NCBI RefSeq assembly: GCF_026151205.1
Contig: NC_087074.1
Coordinates: 14,440,167 to 14,504,166, forward strand
Direction of reading: 5' to 3'
DNA: 64,000 nt
Source: Bolinopsis microptera
Taxonomy: Eukaryota > Ctenophora > Tentaculata > Lobata > Bolinopsidae
Part shown: positions 1 through 9,879 of the stretch, one piece after another
How the letters are laid out: each line of letters starts with the position of its first letter
Position numbering within the stretch: the stretch's first letter is position 1
Made by a program: the position numbers and the translations under genes
Notes under the pieces: generated by a model
The model's input: the letters and a program-made list of their open reading frames with translations, nothing else
The model's database searches: none
What the model was told of the DNA's origin: nothing

Positions 1-304
1 TGGCCATTTTCTTTTGTTCATCTGTCATTGCTGCGCGCCTGGCCTTTTCCTTTAAACGCTTTTGCTCTTTTTTTGCATTGCGTTCAGGGGTTGTCATAGA
101 TGCCATAGTTGACGACTTTCGAGATCGTTCTTTTTGTTGAAGTTTTGTGAGCTCTGTGGTGGTCATAGAGTTCCGAGCTTGAGACATTTGAGATCGTTGT
201 TTTTGTTGGAGTTGTGTGAGCTCTGTGGTGGTCATAGTTGCTCGCTTTTGAGACTTTCGATGACAATCATACTGAAGATGTTGTGAACGCTGTGGGCTTG
301 TCAT
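1..304 (-). other. STPR-like 23-residue repeats (probable DNA-binding domain, runs off window)
   Basis: Four successive units of exactly 23 residues, each starting Met-Thr: MTSPQRSQ, MTTTELTQ, MTTTELTK and MTTPERNA, then a fifth begins MTDEQKKMA at the edge. The units are rich in Arg, Lys and Gln. A 23-residue basic period is the definition of the STPR (score-and-three peptide repeat) domain first known from silkworm FMBP-1, which binds DNA. Assignment rests on period and composition, not an alignment. Confidence 0.6.
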
Positions 305-3300
305 AAAAGCACGATGCTGCTGCATTCGAATACGAGCAGAATATCGATCTTTATCTTTTTGAAGCTCTTTATCAGCCATATTAGAAAGAGTGTCACATTT
401 CATAGAGGAATCCGTTTCCTTCTTCTTTTTAACAGTTGAAGCATAAGAGTCATTTTCGGTATATGGGGTCAAAAGAGTGGGACTTTCTACAGAGCTACCA
501 TTGTGACAGTCATAATATGGTCTATACTCCTGTGATTCGTGCAATTCAGTGTCATCAATGAAATTGTCCATATCATCTGGCGAAGCTGTACAATTATGGG
601 AGTTGTCAGACTCTTGGGATACATGACCTTCTTCATCTTGAGCTTCATTGTCGATGAAAGGATTGTTATGTCGACCGCCACCATACATTAGTGAACGAGA
701 TTGTATAGTGGTGTTACTAACGTTGTAGGAAATAGATGGTGCATATACAGAAGATGATGAGGACACCCCGGTCCCCTCAGTCATATCAGTGATAAGGGGT
801 TCCGTAGGATGAGTGGCAGATAATGACACCCCGGTCCCGTCAGTCATATCGGGGGTGCAGGGTTCCATAGGATGAGGAAGAGATGATGACACCCCGGTCC
901 CTTCAGTCTTATCGGGGATGCAGGGAAGCAGTGGCAGACGGTGACAGCCGGTAAGTGTTATAAAAGGTGCAGGGATCCGAAGAAAAAGTGGCAGATGACA
1001 AAGCTCAGTAGAAATAGGGTTGTGGCTCACAATAGGTGTTTGAAGAACGGAGGATGATGATGACAAATGTATCCGGTTATTCTCATCAGATGGTGACACC
1101 CCTTCAGTCTTATCGAGGGTGGTGGGCTTTAATGAAGCAGGGCCGGATGACGACACCCCTTCAGTCTTATCGAGGGTGGTGGGCTTTAATGAAGCAGGGC
1201 CGGATGACGACACCCCTTCAGTCTTATCGAGGGTGGTGGGCTGTAATGAAACAGGGCCGGATGAGGACACCCCTTCAGTCTTATCGAGGGTGGTGGGCTT
1301 TAATGAAACAGGGCCGGATGAGGACACCCCTTCAGTCTTATCGAGGGTGGTTGGCTTCGATGAAACAGGGCCGGATGACGACACCCCTTCAGTCTTATCG
1401 AGGGTGGTGGGCATTAAAGAAACAGAGCCGGATGAGGACACCCCTTCAGTCTGATGGAGGGTTTTGGGCTTTAATGAAACAGGGTCGGATGACGACATCC
1501 CTTCAATAGATCTCGGCTTAAGCGTTCTGAAAGTAAGACTGAAACGGTAGCCTTGGCATACACCAGAGGTACTTCCGTTTGCTATACGATGGAAGTACGC
1601 TAACTGTGACTCAGGATCCATAACAAACAAAGAATTAGACAGAAGCTGCTGACTGAAGGAAGGGCGGTTCCTTTTACACGTGGCAAAGTCCATGTACCGT
1701 GTAGCACCAATTGATAGAGTCGCTATTTTGGCAGATTTGTCCAAGTGCCGTTCATCGTCCTTATGATATGGTAAGATGGTAGAGGAGTCTTTATAAAAGT
1801 TGACCAATATGCTGTTAAAGTTAGCTGACAATGTAACATTAACAATGGACAAAATATTTTGTAGTATAGGCTCTGAGTGAATGGGGATAGGATTTAGATG
1901 TTTAGTAGCCCTGTTGTAAACATATCTATCTTTGCCAAAAAGAAGAACCTGCGATGAGTTCATACCCTGTCTAATAAAAAGACCTTGTTTCACTTTAGAC
2001 AGTAAAAGTTCCTCAATATGTTTTGCGATATGCACAGGGAGTAGATCTTTGTAATAAGCCAGCCTTGTATAAAGCCATTTCGGACACTTCGACGAAATAT
2101 ATGAGGCAGGTGCAGGTGTTGGTGCAGCAGGAGCAGGTGCAGCTGGAACATGAACTGGTGTGGGTGAAGCAGGAGTAGATGCAGGCGTATCAGGCGCAGG
2201 TGCAGCATGAGCTGGTTTTGGTGCAGCAGGTGTAGCAGGAGCAGATGGAACAGGTGCAGGAGAAGCATGTGCAGCAGATGAAAAAGGTGCAGCAGATGGA
2301 ACAGGTGCAGCAGATAGTGAAGGTGCAGCAGATAGAACAGGTGCTGGAAGAGCAGGTGCAGCAGATGGAACAGGTGCAGCAGATGGTGAAGGTGCAGCAG
2401 ATGGAACAGATGGAACAGGTGCAGCAGATGGTGGAGGTGCAGCAGATGAAACAGGTGCAGGAGAAGCAGGTGCAGCAGATGGAACAGGTGCAGCAGATGG
2501 TGGAGGTGCAGCAGATGGAACAGATGGAACATGTGCAGGAAGAGCAGATGCAGCAGATGGAACAGATGGAACAGGAGCAGCAGATGGTGGAGGTGCAGCA
2601 GATGGAACATGTGCAGGAAGATCAGATGCAGCAGATGGAACAGGTGCAGCAGATGGTGGAGGTGCAGCAGATGAAACAGATGGAACAGGTGCAGGAAGAG
2701 TAGGTGCAGCAGATAGAACAGGTGCAGGAGAAGTAGTAGATGGAAAATCATCCGGAGTTAAGTCCCACAAGCTATCAGACCGATCAGAAAATTGTGAGGG
2801 TAAAGGGGACACAGGGATCAGTGAACTGTCTACTAGATAACGGAGATGAGTGGGGATACTAGCAAAACCATTAAAATAGCAGTGAATGTTAGCCTTAACA
2901 ATCTTTTTAAACAAAATGTTACCTGTGTAGCTGAAATGTAAATTATCCGTACGCTGTATGTAATTGAAAGCATCATTAGGAGTAATGTGAAAAGGGTTAG
3001 AAACTAATACAAAATTAAATTTATTACGTAAAGAAACCAATTCAGCGTTAAAAGCATTAATTTTAGAAAGAAAATGTGACCTTTGACAATTAGGATAATC
3101 AAAACGAGGCAAAACAATATTCACAAAAACAATAGCCTTCGGAAACTTATGATGCACACAGTTTATAAGGTCAGTAAACATTTCTGCAAACGTTACACTA
3201 TCACACGAACACCTACCTTTTATATTGTTAGTTCCCACCATGACGTAGACAGCATCTATCTGCGGCAGTTTCCGAGGATTGATGTTGGTAACCTCGTCTG

Positions 3301-4626
3301 CCACGTGCTGGGTGTCCATACCACGGCAAGAAAAAACATGTAGCCCACGGTATGATTTCGGATATAAACGTGTAGGTTCTTCGGGACGTTCGGAATCAAT
3401 GTATTTAACCATTGAATCTCCTAGAACCACAACCTGAACAAAATTGATTTGTCAATAATCGTGTAATGTAAAAACATAAGTAGAAGTAAGAGTGTAAGTT
3501 GTAATAACTAATACTTCTACATCTGTTGGGGTTTACTGTAAAAAAATTTAGAAAATGTGGCTAGACATGTACATATTATAGTAAAATCATAACTTTTATT
3601 TACTCACGTTTTTATCCGTAAAGACGAACTCCTCAGGAGAGAAGCTGGCGGTGTTGCACTTAAACTGTACGGGTCCCGGGTTAGTTTCCACATCGCCTGA
3701 TAGTATAAGGCACATCCTGGACCAAACAACAGAAGAAGACAAATCACCAGCCATAGCGTTGACGAGCAGTTCAAGAACCAGGATGGCAGGACTAGATGGC
3801 AATAGGCCAGCATCCTCGAGGTACTGCAACTGAGCGCTAGCAGCTTTAACTGTTGATGTCAAATAAATTAATTGAGCCGAAACCAGATTATAAATTAAAT
3901 TTAATGTTGACATGATGTTAAGGTTGCAACAACTTTGAAAAATGAACTCCAAATAAAATTCAACACTCAACACAGCTCCTGAAGCCAAAACCAAGGTGTT
4001 CTGTGGTTGAAGAGCGACCACGAACAGCTGTTGAGGTTTCATTATAACCGTCCACAGATTGGGTGAAGAGAGCAGACGACCTATAAATAGGATTGCTATT
4101 TATTATACAATGATATCTTCAACAAACAATCTAATCGAGCTCATAAAAGCTTAAGGAAACGAAACGTAGCAGATGTGCAATTTCAACCTTCAACAAACTC
4201 ACCATAACCAACAAGAACTCCAGTGTTCATCGACGACGCAAACATCAGCACAACCAGGACAGAAGTAGCCGCTAAAGCTCCCCGCACGAAGAATGTTCTC
4301 GTGAAGGTGTAGAATGAGCTGACACCGTAATCAGAGTGCTTGTAAACGAACGTCAGTCGATTGAATAATAACCAGATATGTACATTATGACAAAAGTAAT
4401 ATTGCACATTAACCAAACTCCTAGAGGTAAAATCTATTGCAGGCAATAGTACTTGGTTTCCAAAGTAACACAATGCCATACAAAACATATCAAAACAATC
4501 CAAGAAAAACCCTGTAACAGCCACATTTACCTCGTCAAAACAAATGTCATATTTAATTAATTTATCTGGTGCTAAGTCGGTGGAACATCCCATAACAAAT
4601 AAAATGATTAACAACTTGTACTTCAT
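1..4626 (-). CDS. Mosaic gene: TM leader - 2A - SGNH hydrolase - AlkB dioxygenase - STPR-like repeats (left end open)
   Basis: Three exons read on the minus strand: 4626-4203, 3978-3608 and 3433 to the window edge. Splice phases agree (1, then 0), with GTGAGT donors at 4202 and 3607 and acceptors TTCAG at 3979 and 3434. The third exon is one frame without a stop for about 1,144 codons. Domain order: a 243-residue hydrophobic leader starting with a signal-like MKYKLLIILFVMG; a 2A motif ending NPG|P at residue 244; an SGNH hydrolase from residue 266; an Ala/Pro-rich linker; an AlkB-like 2OG-Fe(II) domain; 19-residue repeats; and, at the edge, 23-residue STPR-like repeats. The start is the first ATG of the exon 1 frame. 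Known: 2A and SGNH (esterase) modules occur in non-LTR retrotransposons. Inference: this is the front part of a large mobile-element polyprotein; a Helitron-type Rep/helicase or another core may follow beyond position 1. No core enzyme is visible, so a host gene is possible. Confidence 0.75.
1095..1503 (-). repeat. 57-bp tandem repeat encoding 19-residue units
   Basis: About seven copies of a 57-bp unit, each encoding VSSSGPVSLKPTTLDKTEG with few substitutions. More diverged Thr/Ser/Pro repeats continue to about 745. The unit is divisible by three, so copy number can change without breaking the frame. The run follows the AlkB domain directly and looks like a disordered Ser/Thr-rich spacer. 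Confidence 0.85.
1520..2095 (-). other. AlkB-like 2OG-Fe(II) dioxygenase domain of the mosaic gene
   Basis: Core residues are intact. An NSILVNFYKD strand precedes PYHKDDE, where His (1763-1765) and Asp (1757-1759) form the HxD iron site. A distal His lies in AYFHRIA (1589-1591). The 2-oxoglutarate-binding Arg pair appears as RFSLTFR (1526-1546), the R-x5-R signature of AlkB, and the SIGATRY strand is also typical. Known: AlkB enzymes remove alkyl groups from DNA or RNA bases. Inference: the element may use it to repair or demethylate its own nucleic acid, as proposed for AlkB in some plant RNA viruses. Confidence 0.85.
2105..2745 (-). repeat. Ala/Pro/Ser-rich coding minisatellite (linker)
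   Basis: About 640 bp of short units related to GCAGCAGATGGAACAGGT on the plus strand. In the gene frame they encode a flexible linker of APVPSAAPPPSAAP-type sequence between the SGNH and AlkB domains. Because the unit length keeps phase, antisense and alternate frames are also open here; those frames give His/Leu- and Gln/Met-rich shadows that I do not treat as genes. Confidence 0.85.
2908..3433 (-). other. SGNH/GDSL hydrolase domain of the mosaic gene
   Basis: The domain opens with VVVLGDSMVKY (block I, nucleophile Ser 272). Block II Gly lies in FSCRGMD, block III is VGTNN (Asn 334), and block V is DNLHFS (Asp 428, His 431). All four SGNH catalytic blocks are present in the usual order and spacing over about 175 residues, so the enzyme looks competent as a lipase/esterase-type hydrolase. 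The substrate cannot be told. Esterase domains of this fold are known in ORF1 of CR1-group retrotransposons and in some tyrosine-recombinase retrotransposons. Confidence 0.85.
3671..3712 (-). other. 2A ribosome-skipping peptide coding motif
   Basis: The second exon encodes LILSGDVETNPGP, which matches the 2A consensus D-V/I-E-x-N-P-G-P exactly. Known biology: the ribosome fails to form the Gly-Pro bond, releasing the upstream product and restarting at Pro. Here it would separate the membrane-type leader (residues 1-243) from the SGNH/AlkB product starting at Pro 244. The surrounding frame also ends in a hydrophobic stretch before the motif, as in other 2A sequences. Activity itself is not shown by sequence. 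Confidence 0.85.
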
Positions 4627-5094
4627 TAAATTACGGTGAAAAGTTTGATAATTTAAATTAAAAAGAATGTAAACGTAACGTGGCGTGTAATTTGCGGAAA
4701 GATTAAACTATGTTGCGTGGTGATTAAATGGCATTAACGTGACGTCACGAGAGTCCAAGTAGACCCATAGAGCCATAGTACGTCTGTAGGAAGTACAATT
4801 CATAAGTGATTAAATTTCTGCGCGCGCGCGCGGTTTTTTCGTTGCATAGTAACGAACGGAAGCAAGGAACACGACATATATTTGACCCACCTACCGCAAT
4901 CCCCAAAATCCACGTTTTTCTGCAAAAACGTCCATTCGTAACCTTCCACTTTATATTTTTTCAAAATGGTGGATGGAAAAAATTTCTTTTTGTGCCGGGT
5001 TATCAGCATTTAAACCATCTACCGACTTAACTAAAGTTAACTGTGTACGGAACTCATTATTTACCAATTACCAGTGACATTTTCTTAATTTCAG
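4627..5094. promoter_or_regulatory. Intergenic region upstream of the mosaic gene, with a CRE-like site
   Basis: A perfect palindromic TGACGTCA (CREB/ATF-type site) sits at 4740-4747, about 115 bp upstream of the mosaic gene start. A (GC)n stretch at 4820-4832 could form Z-DNA. No coding exon is visible on either strand, so the region may hold the minus-strand promoter. Regulatory use is inference only. Confidence 0.3.
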
Positions 5095-6388
5095 GCACTC
5101 AAAAAGGATCCGAGGAAAATTAGTCTTGTTGAAGTATTTCACTCCCAGATACCAGACAGTAAACAGGAAGAAATAGCGGCTGATCTAATGAATATCAATG
5201 GGCGTATCAAATTCAAGTGCCTTATCTATGGGATTTGATGCAGCAGGTATGTACTATGTTTGGCACCAAGTATATCGAAGACTATTTTAAACACCTTTAA
5301 ACAGTCTATTTCAAACAAATGGATTCTCTGTGTTAAACACGGTTAATAGTAAATTTGATAAAAATGTATATTCTTTAGGGATCCAATACGTCATCCATTC
5401 GAAAATGGCTCGTACGGCAGAGGATTTCATCCAGATGATTGGTGGGTAATGTGAAACAATTAAGTTATTTGTAATAATTTTATAGAGCGCTCTGCACATA
5501 TACCTCTATTAAAGGTTTAACGAGCTTAATTGTCTTAAACGTTGCTTTTAAATCTCAGGTCGGGCTGGGAGAAGTGCAAATCTAAAGGCGATATGTATTG
5601 TATTTACGCACAACAAGACCAGGGATATGGACGGAGAGTGTCTTATGTACCGCGACCAGAATGGAACTTGCCGTAGGATAATACTTTCTGGTACCTTTAA
5701 AGGTAAAACAGCTCCACGTAGTCCTACAATTGAAAAAGTAATTCAATATCCTTTATTAGTTGGCAAATACTTTAAGTTCTCCAACGGCATTTGAAATCAC
5801 AAATTTTAGCCATTTCAATGCGATGACATAAATGTCATCAGGGGTACTCAAGCTGCATGACAACGTTTATAACGATACTTGCTGCGATGTTTGCAGACCT
5901 TCCCAAGACCCACTCATTCAAAGACTCCGGGAACGGAATAACAAGCAGAGGAGGTCGGATGTAGACATGCGTGAGTACTGAGTACTTAGTACCGAATGTT
6001 TTAAATCACATGTAATATTTGTAACGTTCATGCCTAAACTGTGCTTTTTTGCTTTTATCGAAAAGTAATGATAACAACAACAACAATTTAACTTTGTGCT
6101 CCTGCGAGTGGTGAAGAATCAGCAATATCAGTCATAATATTTCCAGAACCTAGACGCACAGTGACGAAAGAAGATAGGGAGTTCTTTGCAAAAGCGTTAG
6201 CATGCCAGCTGACGTCCTATAGTGACAACAGACCCTTTCTGGACTGTGAACTCACGGAAGGAGTCATTAAACTTCTCACAAATGAATGCGGACATATTTT
6301 TAATTTGGAAGATATTGAAGGAATCGTGCCAGGACTGAGTGACAGGGTGAAGAGGGACATACTAGTTATAACTAACGATATATTTTAA
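5095..6388 (+). pseudogene. RecQ-family helicase, last five exons, probable frameshift in the first
   Basis: Exons 5095-5246, 5379-5441, 5559-5702, 5842-5970 and 6147-6388 all have GT/AG borders and phase 1 between the last four. The first gives VEVFHSQIPDSKQEE, like the RecQ helicase C lobe. The next two give IQYVIHSKMAR and, across the splice, FIQMIGRAGRS (motif VI). Exon 3 ends CRRIILSGTFK and exon 4 carries TCCDVC, matching the RecQ zinc-binding cysteines. The last exon ends ITNDIF-stop and looks like a small C-terminal domain. Near 5220-5240 the first exon meets a TGA unless one base is adjusted (reading then continues SMGFDAA). The DEAH helicase core is not in the window; it may lie left of the mosaic gene or be lost. 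Either a decaying gene or one split by the mosaic element. Confidence 0.7.
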
Positions 6389-6989
6389 GTAACCTCGTCT
6401 CAATTTTCGTTTATCGCAAAATAGCGGAGACCTAATCATGAGTCAACCGGTGAATTACACATTTGTTTGGATATATTATAAATCATATGTTCAAATTGAA
6501 TGTATACTTACTTAATGGTAATTAATTAAACAAGACATTTTGGAGAAACTATTTAGATTGAGGATTTCAGATTAAGTTCAAATAATATATTAAATCTTGT
6601 ATGCTCAAATACGTTGAGCCCAAATTCTGCACAGTACGTTTTTTACAGTGTTATTAAAGTCTATTTCTGGCAACAGGGGTATGGATCCTTTGTTTACCTT
6701 TGATACATTTTCAGTTCGGTCCATAAATTAAAACTTGATTACTACCTTGAGTTAACATATTTGTGTAATGTATAGTGTATACTGCACTGTATATTATATA
6801 AATATAATACAATTGATTAATATAGAAGATTTCAATAGAAAAAGGTTCAGGTATTTAAATAAGAAAGAAATGCGTTATAATTCTTAAATTCGTAAAATTA
6901 TGAACTTACATAGTGTTGTGACAGTAAGCGGAGTAGTCTAGAAGCTTTCTTGAGGTTGTCTTGTGTCTACTGTACTCGTTGAACAGAAT
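6389..6989. other. No feature recognised
   Basis: AT-rich sequence after the RecQ-like stop codon; it probably includes the 3' untranslated region. No exon or repeat stands out. Confidence 0.5.
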
Positions 6990-7590
6990 TCAGCTGAAAT
7001 AGAAAGAGGGTTAAACTGAGTAGAATAATAATGCGTTGATAAAGACGTTGATAGTTGATAAACCTGATTGTTCCACTGTACAAATATGCAAAAACATACA
7101 TTTTGACGACGGAATCTCGTCGAACCATAGTAAATACAGTTATATGCCATCTGCAAAGCTACAGTAAAATGTAAAACACGGCGGAGCTATTGAGGCCAAC
7201 GTATACCAACTGATGTTTGGCCCGCCCTTATTATATACATTCATCAAGTACCAACTCACGATAAACAACGCGACTAAATGATCACAATATTTAACTATGA
7301 AGTGGACACCTTATTCGCCCGGAATATAGTTGTTGAATGTACGGGGCAGATTTAAGCGCCAAATATTGCGTGTAAATAATTGTATGTACATTATATGACA
7401 CACCTTGGTAAAGCGGATTAGTTAGTATGCTTGCTTATAGCCTTTTATGAACGATATTCCACTCATGTCCTGTTTACGTCTGTAACTATGGCGACGGGGA
7501 CGGGTTACTAAGGAGAATTATGCAATTATATCATATATGAAGGAGAAGGTTGGACAGTGTTGCCAAGTTGGGCTGGGTTTAGATGTTAGA
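6990..7590. repeat. Diverged repeat R, copy 1
   Basis: Similar to 9195-9665 and 10145-10500. Shared blocks include GACGACGGAATCTCGTCGAA, AACACGGCGGAGC, GTGGACACCTTATTCG and GAAGGTTGGACAGTGTT. It is non-coding as it stands; the minus frame that is open in copy 2 is broken here. Probably an old local duplication. Confidence 0.6.
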
Positions 7591-7613
7591 GTGATTACAA
7601 CGATTTTAGGATC

Positions 7614-8110
7614 AAGTTCATTTTTATTCATTTCGTTCATTTCATGAACCAAGGGATTATTTGGCACTTCTGAGAGACTGAACATGTTAGTTCACATGCC
7701 CATTGCCCCTCTACCATAACAGATCAATTTTAAGTCAGTCCAGGCATAACTACTGCCCAAAAGCCTGTTCCAAATTTGTCTCAATCCAGTTCCAAAATCT
7801 CAACTACTCTGAAACCAAAATGGGACATTGCCCTTAGAGCCCTTTCTGAGCATGCTAGAGCCTCCAAGCTTTTCAGGAATACTCCTAGTATCAATACCAA
7901 TCGATTCTGATTGATTTCAACTCATTTCAGGCGATTTTATGGAAAGTTCATTTTTGTTCATTTCGTTCATTTCATGAACCAGGGGATCATTTGGCACTTC
8001 TGATCAGTGACTGAACATGTTAGTTCCCATGCCCCTTATACCAGATCAATTTTAAGTCAGTCCAGGCATAACTACTGCCCCAAAAGCCTGTTCCAAATTT
8101 GTCTCAATTC
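7614..8110. repeat. Direct duplication, period 330 bp
   Basis: About 175 bp at 7614-7790 (AAGTTCATTTTTATTCATTT...) recurs at 7944-8110 with few changes, separated by unrelated sequence. It ends in a shared GTTCCAAATTTGTCTCAAT block. No coding frame. Confidence 0.75.
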
Positions 8111-8289
8111 TGTCTTACTGTTCCAAAATATCGGATTCATGAACTCTTAGGTTTACTATTCTGTGTGTGTGTGTGTGTGACTGTGAGTGTAACCACTATA
8201 ATTAGCATTGCTTCGATTGAAGCACGGTTAGAGCCGCGCGCACGTGTAGACGGTGGAGTTACTGGGCACAGTAACCCTCAGACTGGGTG

Positions 8290-8345
8290 GCGCCCAGCCT
8301 TTCATTTCACCGAATGTCTGTGTTAATGATAATTATAGCCTGGGG
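8290..8345 (+). repeat. Interspersed repeat C, diverged copy
   Basis: Contains a degenerate form of the core CTGGGCCGCGCTCAGCCTGT followed by AGCCTGGGGTC. Better copies are at 12881-12960, 14934-14963 (inverted), 40411-40490 and 45773-45793 (inverted). A SINE- or MITE-like family is likely but not classified. Confidence 0.45.
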
Positions 8346-9194
8346 TCGCCAGTAACAGGAAAGTGTGGAGTATTGGTTATATGTGTGAGTAAGGGCCAAT
8401 TGTAAACATGTAGGTGGACAAATATTTGTTATGACTAACGATATAATCTGCCGTACACATTAAGAGATTGTAACAATTACCCTCAATTTAACATGTTACC
8501 TGATTAAGAGATAATCTATGCTATGTATAGGTCACGTTCCCTGATTTCTAAAGCCGCTCTCAATTACTATCTGTAATTTGACCCTGGAAATGTAACTAAT
8601 TGAACAAATGGCAGATAATATTAATGATAAAATATAATATCGAGCTTGGAGGGGTTAATCAAAAGAAGCTATCAAATAAAGTGAATTGTTAAATGAATGT
8701 ACTTAATTTAAAAAATAAAATAACAACCTTTATCCTATAAGTATAATATAATATGAAGATCGTCGAGCTTTGAGAACTGAGAAGTGAGGAAGTCTACCAT
8801 CTTGCAGATGAAACTATATGAAACACAATCGAGTTTATGAATTAATTCTTCGATTTATCGATCCGCTCGTCTTAATATTATCTCTCTATCTAAAATTATC
8901 GAGTTAAGGTTTAAAAAGCAACTGTCGAAATTGTAAGTATTTCATGATAAATCATAGCTCAAGATGGCTAATCTAGTTATTCTAGCCGCCACATTAACAA
9001 ATACTTAATACTTATTCATGGCAAACTCTAAACAAATAAATTGAATATTCGCATAAAATCGGAACTTTTGTCTTAGTATTATATTATATCGCTAAAACGA
9101 TTAATCTGAACTTATAAAAATACGTGAGAGTAAATTTCTTACCTTGAGCGAGTCCTTCGCAATTGACGGAAGCAATCATCTCGAAGAGGGAGGG
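8346..9194. other. No feature recognised
   Basis: AT-rich, no long frame, no clear repeat. Confidence 0.5.
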
Positions 9195-9665
9195 AATGGA
9201 ATTCAGCTAAAATAGAAAGAGAGTTAAACTAAGTAGAATAATTATGCGCAGCTGCGTTGATAAAGACGTTGATACTTAATAAACCTGATAGTGTCACTGT
9301 GCAAATATGCAAAACCATAAATTTCGACGACGGAATCTCGTCGAACCATTTACCATGGTAAAAACAGTTATATGGCATTACATCTGCAAAGCTACAGTTC
9401 TCAAATGTAAAACACGGCGGAGCAATTGAGGCCAACATATACCCACTGACTTTTGGACCACTACACCCTATACATGTATAAAGTACCAACTCACGATAAA
9501 TTATATCATATAGCAAGGAAGGCTATGTAATTTACCTAGAAAAATTTCTCAGTGAGACAGAGGAAACTATATCATGTTGTTGAGGACAGCTTCGCAGTTA
9601 TATATTAATATGAAGGAGAAGGTTAGACAGTATAGCCAAGTTGGGCTGGGTTTAGAGTGATTATA
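9195..9665. repeat. Diverged repeat R, copy 2
   Basis: Matches 6990-7590 in order. A minus frame at 9516-9229 is open for 95 codons with several cysteines (CIGCSGPKV, CFTFENC) and ends beside an AG|GT-like site. The same stretch is shifted and stopped in copy 1, so if it was ever an exon it is not conserved. Confidence 0.5.
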
Positions 9666-9879
9666 ACGATTTTACCGTCGAAGCTTAAGTTACATCTTTA
9701 TACTCTCACCAGCATGGCAGCATGTGCAGTTACATCTAAAATGACTGCGTATATCGTTAAATTTATAGTTAAAGACAAGTTAAGGCCGGTACGCGTACGG
9801 TACCTTTGAAATAAATGAGACAACTGAAAACAATAAAGCTAGCAGTAAAAACATCGCTGCTGATATAAGCTACGTCATA

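Noticed and set aside
1095-1503. CRISPR-like spacing of the 57-bp, 48-bp and 14-bp arrays
   Set aside because: Head-to-tail tandem repeats with no unique spacers, in a eukaryotic genome.
1036-1509. Plus-strand open frames in the 57-bp repeats
   Set aside because: Antisense shadow of the minus-strand gene; openness follows from the 57-bp period.
1990-2751. His/Leu-rich minus frame and Gln/Met-rich plus frame in the Ala/Pro region
   Set aside because: Wrong phase relative to the continuous SGNH-AlkB frame; both are low-complexity products of the trinucleotide-phase repeat.
3083-3343. 86-codon plus frame opposite the SGNH domain
   Set aside because: Antisense of the block I-III coding region, with no domain of its own.
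8099-8326. 75-codon plus frame spanning a TG microsatellite
   Set aside because: Overlaps non-coding duplicated and interspersed repeats; no start context or domain.
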